DNA from: Bacteroidia bacterium
GTDB lineage: Bacteria; Bacteroidota; Bacteroidia; Flavobacteriales; Flavobacteriaceae
Length of the DNA stretch: 5,360 bases
Direction: 5' to 3'
NCBI GenBank assembly: GCA_030431085.1
Contig: JAUIJW010000168.1
Span: 1-5,360 of the forward strand
This document shows positions 1 through 5,360 of this stretch, piece by piece; position 1 is the first letter of the stretch, and each line of letters begins with the position of its first letter. The notes below the pieces were generated by a model. It did not search any database. It was not told the origin of the DNA and saw nothing but the letters and a program-made list of their open reading frames with translations. The translations under genes were made by a program, and so were the position numbers.

Positions 1-945
1 CCTATAAATTATGAGGTTAAAGTAAAAGATGAAGATGAATCAATAGATGATAAACGTATTTTCGTAACCGTAGATTATTTAGAGAGTTTAGATGAAGTAT
101 CAATGTCGCTAGGGCATCAAAAGGTTTCTGCATCTGTTGCAGGTAAGGCCATGACGCTGTCTATGGATTGTAAGGCATGCCATAAGGAGAATGAAAAATC
201 TATAGGCCCTACGTTTATGGAGATCTCTACAAAATATAAAGGGCAAAATGATGTAGAAAAATATTTAAAAGATAAAATTATTAACGATAGTAATGGGGTA
301 TGGGGAGAAGTTACTATGCCAGCACATCCAGATTTAAGCCAAGAAGATGCTAGGCAGATTGCAGTTTACATTCAATCTTTAGCAGGTCATGATGAGCAAA
401 AAGAATCGCTTCCATCAAAAGGAACAATTATTCCTCAGCCAAATAAAGGCGCTATTGCTATGGCTATTACCGCTAGTTATACTGATAATGGAAAAGCTAA
501 TATTAAGCCCTTAATTGGATCTAAAAGAATAATTCTTAAGTCCAATACTGTACTGTTTAATGACACCACTAAAAATGAAGGTATGCAAATCATTACATTC
601 AATGGAATGAATTTATTATTGATACCAAACAAAACTTCATGGTTGGCCTTAGAGAAGGTTGATCTTACAGGGGTAAAGTCAATTATGATCCCAATCGGTT
701 GGCAAGAAGCACCCAATGTAGGTTTGAATTTTGAGGTGAGATTAAATAGTCCAGAAGGTGAATTGATTGGAAAAGGAAGTATGTCAAAACCTCAAAAAGG
801 CTCTCAAGGTGGTGCTGCGATGTTAAAGTTAAATAAAGATATTAATAAAGTTGAGAATATTTATATCATTTATAAACACGATGAAAAGGCTGGTAGAAAT
901 GAAAATCCGGCAGCCATATTAAATGTTACTTTTTTAGGTAAGTAA
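1..945 (+). CDS. C-terminal part of a large secreted PKD / cytochrome c / CBM-like protein (5' end outside window)
   Basis: The frame is open from base 1 to the TAA at 943-945, giving 314 visible residues. The ATG at 103 is internal, because the residues before it already look like protein. Visible residues 1-30 read like the last strand of a PKD-type Ig fold, including the DEDESIDDKR stretch. Residues about 45-128 are a class I cytochrome c: CKACH at 57-61 (bases 169-183), an IGP motif at 68-70 and a likely axial Met at 106 in the TMPAHP context. Residues about 140-314 are a beta-rich domain resembling CBM6-like tails. Family knowledge: in Bacteroidota this tail usually ends chains of 1,000 or more residues that begin with a ThuA-like domain and a PQQ-type glucose/sorbosone dehydrogenase propeller. 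That upstream part is not visible here and is inferred. The likely role is extracytoplasmic electron acceptance from sugar oxidation. A hairpin follows 31 bases after the stop. The cytochrome assignment is firm; the fold of the last domain is less certain. Confidence 0.88.
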   Translation, partial: PINYEVKVKDEDESIDDKRIFVTVDYLESLDEVSMSLGHQKVSASVAGKAMTLSMDCKACHKENEKSIGPTFMEISTKYKGQNDVEKYLKDKIINDSNGVWGEVTMPAHPDLSQEDARQIAVYIQSLAGHDEQKESLPSKGTIIPQPNKGAIAMAITASYTDNGKANIKPLIGSKRIILKSNTVLFNDTTKNEGMQIITFNGMNLLLIPNKTSWLALEKVDLTGVKSIMIPIGWQEAPNVGLNFEVRLNSPEGELIGKGSMSKPQKGSQGGAAMLKLNKDINKVENIYIIYKHDEKAGRNENPAAILNVTFLGK

Positions 946-976
946 GAATACTGGTAAAGAAATTTAATTTATTCGC

Positions 977-1008
977 TAAAGTGCCTTGAATATATTCAAG
1001 GCACTTTA
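977..1008 (+). terminator. Strong palindromic hairpin, probable intrinsic terminator
   Basis: Bases 977-990 and 995-1008 are exact reverse complements, a 14-bp stem with a TATA loop and a GTGCC/GGCAC core. It lies 31 bases after the stop of the upstream gene. The stem has A-rich and T-rich ends (AAAG...CTTT), but the sequence after it (TGTTTAGAATAG) is only a weak U tract. Because the palindrome is perfect, it would form on either strand. It is best read as the terminator or 3' RNA-stabilising hairpin of the first gene, which would make the next gene a separate transcription unit. Confidence 0.8.
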
Positions 1009-1068
1009 TGTTTAGAATAGGTATTTAGATGAATATTAATAGTTTCCAATATCAATAAGATGCCTAAA

Positions 1069-1076
1069 TAAATTTG
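1069..1076 (+). promoter_or_regulatory. Candidate Bacteroidota -7 promoter box (TAAATTTG)
   Basis: TAAATTTG matches the Bacteroidota primary-sigma -7 consensus TAnnTTTG exactly. It lies 90 bases before the start of the lipoprotein gene and just after the upstream terminator, where a promoter is expected. The upstream -33 element is poor: the nearest TTTG-like word is TTTC at 1043-1046, 22 bases away. The region is so AT-rich that a chance match is possible. If it is real, transcription would start around 1083 and leave a leader of roughly 80 bases. Confidence 0.4.
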
Positions 1077-1092
1077 AAATAATGTATTTATA

Positions 1093-1114
1093 AAAATTAT
1101 TAAATCATAATTTT
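1093..1114. repeat. Small AT-only inverted repeat in the leader of the lipoprotein gene
   Basis: AAAATTAT at 1093-1100 and ATAATTTT at 1107-1114 are perfect reverse complements around a 6-base spacer (TAAATC). The repeat lies about 17 bases downstream of the candidate promoter box, so it could be a regulator site or a weak 5' UTR hairpin. It has no G or C in the arms, and such repeats arise easily by chance in this base composition. The rest of the 946-1165 gap shows no short gene or RNA that I can recognise. Confidence 0.25.
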
Positions 1115-1165
1115 ATAAAGAATGTTTAAGTAAGAATATAATTTAACTCTATTTTTAGATCCTGT

Positions 1166-4100
1166 ATGTACAAAATTAAAATCCAAATTGTCTTATTAAT
1201 ATTACTTACAACCTTTGCTTCGTGTGAGCAGACTAAACCCATGCTAGAGGTTCAAGAGAATGACCATATTGTAATTATTGGAAATAATCTAGCGTCAAGA
1301 ATGATGAATTATGGGCATTTTGAAACGAATGTTTATTTAAAATTTCCTGATAGGAATTTAATCATAAGAAATATGGCAAGAGGGGGTAATACCCCAGGTT
1401 TTAGGCCACATGCTGGAAGGAATACCCCATGGGCTTTTGAGGGCGCTAACAAGTTTAAAAATGAGCTTGCAAAAGATTCTAATAGCGAAGGATTTTTCAA
1501 ATACCCAGATGAATGGTTAGAGGATTTAAGGGCGGATATTCTATTAGCTTTTTTCGGATTTAGTGAGTCATTTAACGGAGAAGATGGTATTGATAATTTC
1601 AAGGCAGAACTTGAAGCTTTTATTAAGCACACTAAAAAGCAGCAATATAATGGTCATGGCAGTCCACAATTGGTATTAATTACTCCAACTGCTTATCAAG
1701 ATTTATCTCAAGAGATTGATGTTCCTAATGGGGTTGAAGAAAACAAGAATTTGGCCTTATATGTAGAAGCCATGAAAATGGTCGGCATGGCCAATAATGT
1801 TCCCGTTGTTGATTTGTTTTCAGCATCTTTAACCTGGTATGTAACCAATAAAAAACTTACCATTGATGGTATGCAATTAAATGAAGCGGGTTATGAATTG
1901 TTATCAAATTATTTAGTAGATAAATTATTTGGGACCAACAAAAATGATGCTCATAAAGAATTAGTTCATAATGCTGTAATAGAAAAAAACTGGATGTGGC
2001 ATAATGATTATAAAATACCAAATGGGGTACATGTTTTTGGTAGAAGGTACGATCCTTATGGCCCTGATAACTATCCTTTTGAATTAAAGAAAATTAGAGA
2101 GATGACTGCAATCCGTGATTCTGCAATTTGGGATGCAGTTCAGGGGAAAATCAAAAATTTAAAAGAGGCCGATGCTAAAACCTCTATTTTACCCGAAGTT
2201 CAATCCAACTACAACCCAAGTGATTACGGTAGAGGTGGGGAATATCTATATGGGCAGGATGCCTTAGATCAAATACATGTGGCAAAGGGTTATCAAATAG
2301 AACTATTTGCCTCGGAAAAAGATTTCCCAGAGTTGGCCAACCCTGTTCAAATATCTTTTGATGATGCCGGTAGGTTGTGGGTGGCCGTAATGCCATCTTA
2401 TCCACATTATAAACCAGGAGATAACAAACCCAATGATAAACTAATAATTTTAGAAGATACCAATCATGATGGAAAAGCAGATATTAGTAAAGTTTGGGCT
2501 GATAATTTACATATTCCTGTTGGTTTTGAGTTGGCATCAGATGGAATATATCTCTCTCAAGGAACTAATTTAGTTTTATTAAAAGATACTGATGGGGATG
2601 ATAAAGCAGATCAAAAAGAAATTATTTTAAGTGGTTTCGACACTCATGATTCCCACCACCTTATTAGTGCATTTTGTGCAGACCCCTCAGGGGCGATTTA
2701 TATGGGGGAAGGGGTGTTTTTACATACCAATGTGGAGACTCCATATGGCACCGTTAGAGGAACGAATGGAGGGTTTTATAGATATAATACAAACCGACAT
2801 CAATTAGAACGTGTGGTACAAGTTTCTATCCCAAACCCTTGGGGTATTGCATTTGATCAATGGGGGCAAGATTTCTTTCTCGAAACATCGAATCCATCAA
2901 TTCGATGGATGATGCCTAGCAGTATTAAACCTCAATATGGTGTTTTTTCACCAAAATCGAAAGATTTAGCACCTGATCCTCATAAAGTAAGACCAACTTC
3001 AGGATTAGAATTTGTATCAAGCAGGCATTTTCCTGATGATGTTCAAGGGGATATACTTCTTGGTAATGCCATTGGATATTTAGGAGTTAAACAGCATCAA
3101 ATTGAAGATGATGGCACCGGTTACAAAACCAAGCACAGGCAGGATTTAATTTGGTCTGACGATAAAAATTTTAGACCAGTCGATCTTGAATTTGCACCAG
3201 ATGGGAGCTTGTATATAGTTGATTGGCATAATATGCTGGTGGGTCATATGCAACATAATGCGAGAGATCCATTTCGAGATCACGCACATGGCAGAATTTA
3301 CAGATTAACCTATCCTCGAAGGCCATTGCTAAAACCTATAGATTTTACTCGATTAAGTATAGATGAAACTATGGAAATGCTAAAACATCCCGAGTATAGA
3401 ACTCGTTATAGGGCGAAAAGAGCATTGAGATCAAAGAATAAGAATGAGGTTTTGGAATTATTAAAAGATTGGGTGAATAATCTAGATAAATCTGATGAGC
3501 AATACGAACATTATTTGTTAGAAGCTCTTTGGGTTAGTTGGGGGTTAAATAATATAGATAAGGCACTATTAAGTCAATTATTAAATGCCAATGATTATAA
3601 AGTAAGAGCAGCGGCAGTAAGAGCAGTGAGATATAATGGACATTTACTAGATAATCAATTGGATTTGTTGCAGAAGGCAGCGAAGGACACTCATGGAAGG
3701 GTAAGATTAGAAGCCATAGTAGCGGCTTCATGGTTGAAAAAGGAAGATGCACAGACTATTTTAGATATTGTTTCAGAAAAGGAATTGGATAGTTGGATGT
3801 TAGATACTTTCTTAGCTGTGCAACATCGAATAAATGGAAAGGTACTTGTAGAAAAAGAAGAAATTATTTACCCTGATCACCTTTCAGATAATTTAAAAGA
3901 GGTATATGCAAAGGGTAAGGTAATTTATGAGAAAGAAGGATTTTGTGGTACTTGCCATCAACCAGATGGTAAGGGACTGGAAGCCTCAAAATTTCCCCCT
4001 CTGGCTAGAAGCGAGTGGGTTTTAGGAGATGTAGAAACTTTGATTAAATTAACATTAAAAGGATTACAAGGTCCAATTGAAGTATTAGGTAAAACATATC

Positions 4101-4285
4101 CCGGTCAGGTGCCGATGACTCCTTTTGAAGGAATATTATCTGATGAAGAGTTAGCAGCGGTGCTTACCTATGTGCGAAATGATTTTGGTAATCAAGCCTC
4201 AGCCGTAAGCCCTGAAACGGTAAAATCTGTAAGAGAAGCTATTGCTGATAAAGAAGGGTTTTATCAATCTAAAGAATTAAAGTAA
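1166..4285 (+). CDS. Lipoprotein: SGNH-like + PQQ/sorbosone-dehydrogenase-type propeller + HEAT + cytochrome c ('PVC-type heme-binding CxxCH protein')
   Basis: 1039 residues. The start is fixed by a lipoprotein signal (hydrophobic 8-18, then FAS|C at Cys20) and an in-frame stop at 1139. Residues about 31-256 are an SGNH-hydrolase-like domain (IGNN at 38-41, GFSE at 131-134, DGMQ at 234-237) in which the usual Ser and His are absent. Residues about 365-720 are a beta-propeller of the Pirellula/Verrucomicrobium membrane-bound dehydrogenase type. It has two Asp-rich loops (431-439, 474-482), the DTHDSHH motif at 492-498, NPWGIAFD at 557-564, DWHN at 686-689 and RDPFRDHAHGRIYR at 700-713. Residues about 730-890 are HEAT-like helices. 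Residues about 905-1010 are cytochrome c with CGTCH at 927-931 (bases 3944-3958) and likely Met ligand 984 (VPMTPF). The tail to 1039 is typical of the family. Predicted role: a membrane-anchored, extracytoplasmic sugar or alcohol dehydrogenase that passes electrons to its own heme. The substrate and the cofactor (PQQ or none) are unproven. It is co-transcribed with the ThuA-like gene. Confidence 0.9.
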   Translation: MYKIKIQIVLLILLTTFASCEQTKPMLEVQENDHIVIIGNNLASRMMNYGHFETNVYLKFPDRNLIIRNMARGGNTPGFRPHAGRNTPWAFEGANKFKNELAKDSNSEGFFKYPDEWLEDLRADILLAFFGFSESFNGEDGIDNFKAELEAFIKHTKKQQYNGHGSPQLVLITPTAYQDLSQEIDVPNGVEENKNLALYVEAMKMVGMANNVPVVDLFSASLTWYVTNKKLTIDGMQLNEAGYELLSNYLVDKLFGTNKNDAHKELVHNAVIEKNWMWHNDYKIPNGVHVFGRRYDPYGPDNYPFELKKIREMTAIRDSAIWDAVQGKIKNLKEADAKTSILPEVQSNYNPSDYGRGGEYLYGQDALDQIHVAKGYQIELFASEKDFPELANPVQISFDDAGRLWVAVMPSYPHYKPGDNKPNDKLIILEDTNHDGKADISKVWADNLHIPVGFELASDGIYLSQGTNLVLLKDTDGDDKADQKEIILSGFDTHDSHHLISAFCADPSGAIYMGEGVFLHTNVETPYGTVRGTNGGFYRYNTNRHQLERVVQVSIPNPWGIAFDQWGQDFFLETSNPSIRWMMPSSIKPQYGVFSPKSKDLAPDPHKVRPTSGLEFVSSRHFPDDVQGDILLGNAIGYLGVKQHQIEDDGTGYKTKHRQDLIWSDDKNFRPVDLEFAPDGSLYIVDWHNMLVGHMQHNARDPFRDHAHGRIYRLTYPRRPLLKPIDFTRLSIDETMEMLKHPEYRTRYRAKRALRSKNKNEVLELLKDWVNNLDKSDEQYEHYLLEALWVSWGLNNIDKALLSQLLNANDYKVRAAAVRAVRYNGHLLDNQLDLLQKAAKDTHGRVRLEAIVAASWLKKEDAQTILDIVSEKELDSWMLDTFLAVQHRINGKVLVEKEEIIYPDHLSDNLKEVYAKGKVIYEKEGFCGTCHQPDGKGLEASKFPPLARSEWVLGDVETLIKLTLKGLQGPIEVLGKTYPGQVPMTPFEGILSDEELAAVLTYVRNDFGNQASAVSPETVKSVREAIADKEGFYQSKELK

Positions 4286-4289
4286 AATT

Positions 4290-5234
4290 ATGCAAAATTT
4301 CAGATTTTTAGCATTTGTGATTCTAGTAATAGTATCCAGTAAATTAGCAGCCCAAAAAGCAGAACAGCCTCATATCGTTTTTATAATGGGAGATGAGGAA
4401 TATAGATCGGAAGAGTCTATGCCCATGATGGCTCGGATTGTAAAAAGAGAGTTAAACGCCAAAATCACCTTGTGCTTTTCGGTAGATTCATTGGGAACTA
4501 TTGATCCCAATAGAAAAGACCATATTCAAGGATTGGAAGCACTGCAAACAGCGGATTTAATGGTCTTGTTTACTCGATTTAGAGCACTTCCAGAGCACCA
4601 ATTAAAATATATTACTGATTATGCCGAAAGTGGTAAGCCAATGATAGGTTTTAGAACCAGTACACATGCGTTTAAGTATGAAGAAGATAGTACTTTATCT
4701 AGAATGAATAACCAATGGCCCGCTAAAGTTTTTGGCCAGCAATGGATCACTCATCATGGTCATTTTGATGATGGTCATAAACCTCTAACTAAAGTAGATT
4801 TATATGAGGTGAATTCAAATATTTTAAATCAAGTAAAACCGTTTTATGCCTATTCTTGGTTGTATCATGTAGAGGGGGGTGATTGGAAACTTAATGGAGA
4901 TTGTCAGCTTCTCTTAAAAGGCACTTCATTAAAGTCTAACCACCAGATGAACAATGAACTTGATAAATTTCCTTTAACGAACCCTGTTGCTTGGACTAAA
5001 ACTTATACAGGAAATTCTGGTAAAACAGCTAAAGTTTTTTTTACAACCCTTGGTCATCCTTATGATTGGAAAGACGAGAATATGAGGCGATTAGCGTTGA
5101 ATGCAATATATTGGTCATTGGATAAAAAAGTGCCTGAAAAAGCCAATGTTGATATTGTTGGTGCCTATAAACCGAATAACTCAGGGTTTGGTAAAAAATA
5201 TAAATTACATCAACGACCCATTGTAATAGATTGA
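4290..5234 (+). CDS. Secreted ThuA-like domain protein
   Basis: 314 residues with a Sec signal peptide: Arg5, hydrophobic 6-17, and a likely cut at LAA|Q after residue 21. The mature part is a ThuA-like domain with the class I glutamine-amidotransferase-like fold. The first strand HIVFIMGDEEY (28-38) is followed by ADLMVLFTRFRALP (88-101), PMIGFRTSTHAF (117-128), a His-rich HHGHFDDGH (155-163) and NPVAWTKTY (231-239). Next come TTLGHPYDW (252-260) with RRLALNAIYW (266-275), and a tail with NVDIVGAYKP (286-295) and SGFG (298-301), as in Planctomycetes and Bacteroidota ThuA-like proteins. The position of the amidotransferase Cys carries Ser/Thr, so glutaminase activity is not expected. The family is tied to trehalose and keto-sugar use, but the exact reaction for this secreted branch is not known to me. 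The start is 4 bases after the preceding stop with no Shine-Dalgarno sequence, which implies one operon and probable translational coupling. It probably works with the dehydrogenase lipoprotein on the same substrate. Confidence 0.9.
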   Translation: MQNFRFLAFVILVIVSSKLAAQKAEQPHIVFIMGDEEYRSEESMPMMARIVKRELNAKITLCFSVDSLGTIDPNRKDHIQGLEALQTADLMVLFTRFRALPEHQLKYITDYAESGKPMIGFRTSTHAFKYEEDSTLSRMNNQWPAKVFGQQWITHHGHFDDGHKPLTKVDLYEVNSNILNQVKPFYAYSWLYHVEGGDWKLNGDCQLLLKGTSLKSNHQMNNELDKFPLTNPVAWTKTYTGNSGKTAKVFFTTLGHPYDWKDENMRRLALNAIYWSLDKKVPEKANVDIVGAYKPNNSGFGKKYKLHQRPIVID

Positions 5235-5263
5235 TTTTGAGGAATAGTATTTATATCGATTAG

Positions 5264-5292
5264 AAATAATAATTAAGGCTTAAAAATTATTT
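5264..5292 (+). terminator. Imperfect AT-rich hairpin after the ThuA-like gene (weak terminator candidate)
   Basis: Arms 5264-5277 and 5279-5292 pair at 12 of 14 positions, with a 2x2 mismatch in the middle. The innermost G-C pair cannot close, so the loop is about GGC. It starts 30 bases after the operon's last stop, where a terminator would be expected. The stem is almost all A-T and no U tract follows, so it would be weak and may be chance. Confidence 0.25.
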
Positions 5293-5347
5293 ATGTGGCT
5301 AGAAGTGTTAATGTGAGATTGTATAGAAAGCATAATAAGAACATAGT

Positions 5348-5360
5348 ATGAAAGATAATG
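5348..5360 (+). CDS. Possible start of the next gene (first four codons only)
   Basis: ATG AAA GAT AAT at 5348-5359 reads M-K-D-N and runs off the window. It lies 113 bases after the ThuA-like stop in an otherwise gene-free stretch, which suits a new start. Thirteen bases are not enough to show coding, and no clear promoter or ribosome site precedes it. The rest of 5235-5347 holds nothing else I can support. Confidence 0.2.

Noticed and set aside
103..105. ATG at 103 as the start of the first gene
   Set aside because: The frame is open to base 1, and the 34 codons before it read like a PKD-type strand. A start here would leave a cytochrome with no signal peptide, which could not receive its heme.
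477..716. Minus-strand open frame of 79 codons
   Set aside because: It lies fully inside the first gene, opposite its C-terminal domain, and shows no recognisable domain.
1009..1165. Riboswitch or small RNA in the leader before the lipoprotein gene
   Set aside because: The stretch is almost all A and T, with no conserved GC-bearing stems or known riboswitch core; only a weak inverted repeat is seen.
1333..1632. Minus-strand open frame of 99 codons
   Set aside because: It lies opposite the SGNH-like domain of the lipoprotein gene. Its Ser/Leu-rich composition is what the reverse of an AT-rich gene gives, with no motif.
2184..2405. Minus-strand open frame of 73 codons
   Set aside because: It overlaps the well-supported propeller coding region and has no domain or start context.
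3534..3752. Minus-strand open frame of 72 codons, Leu-rich and membrane-like
   Set aside because: It is the reverse of the HEAT-like helices. The apparent hydrophobicity comes from complementing their Asn/Lys/Asp-rich codons.
1166..4285. Recent horizontal transfer of the lipoprotein gene from Planctomycetes/Verrucomicrobia
   Set aside because: The architecture is shared with those phyla, but base composition and codon use match the neighbours and no mobile-element remnant is present. The family is also common in Bacteroidota.
5282..5360. Minus-strand frame entering from the right edge and ending at a stop near 5282, as a convergent gene end
   Set aside because: About 26 codons with no recognisable sequence. 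A second minus frame is equally open, so this is expected by chance in AT-rich DNA.

Overview
The window comes from an AT-rich genome that looks like Bacteroidota (flavobacterial or cytophagal type). The evidence is low GC, no Shine-Dalgarno sequence before any start, an exact TAnnTTTG-type promoter box, a lipoprotein signal on one gene and an A|Q signal-peptidase site on another, and protein families common in marine and soil Bacteroidota and shared with Planctomycetes/Verrucomicrobia. All assignments are from reading motifs; no database search was possible.

Layout, all on the + strand. (1) 1-945 is the 3' end of a large secreted protein, entered mid-gene. It shows the last strand of a PKD-like domain, a mono-heme cytochrome c domain (CKACH) and a C-terminal beta-rich domain resembling a carbohydrate-binding module. 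(2) 977-1008 is a strong perfect hairpin that separates this gene from the next unit. (3) About 160 bases of very AT-rich leader follow, with a candidate promoter box at 1069-1076 and a small inverted repeat at 1093-1114. (4) 1166-4285 encodes a 1039-residue lipoprotein: SGNH-like domain, PQQ/sorbosone-dehydrogenase-type beta-propeller, HEAT-like helices and cytochrome c (CGTCH). This is the architecture often named 'PVC-type heme-binding CxxCH protein'. (5) 4290-5234, four bases downstream, encodes a secreted ThuA-like protein. (6) 5235-5360 is non-coding apart from a possible start codon at 5348.

How the genes may work together (inference): the lipoprotein and the ThuA-like protein form a two-gene operon outside the cytoplasm. 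The propeller would oxidise a sugar or sugar derivative and pass electrons to the attached heme. The ThuA-like partner, whose family is linked to trehalose and keto-sugar metabolism, would act on the substrate or the oxidised product. The upstream protein ends in the same kind of cytochrome. In related Bacteroidota proteins this tail belongs to a single ThuA-propeller-PKD-cytochrome chain, so the window may hold fused and split versions of one toolkit side by side. The SGNH-like domain lacks the usual catalytic residues and is more likely a binding or structural module than an esterase.
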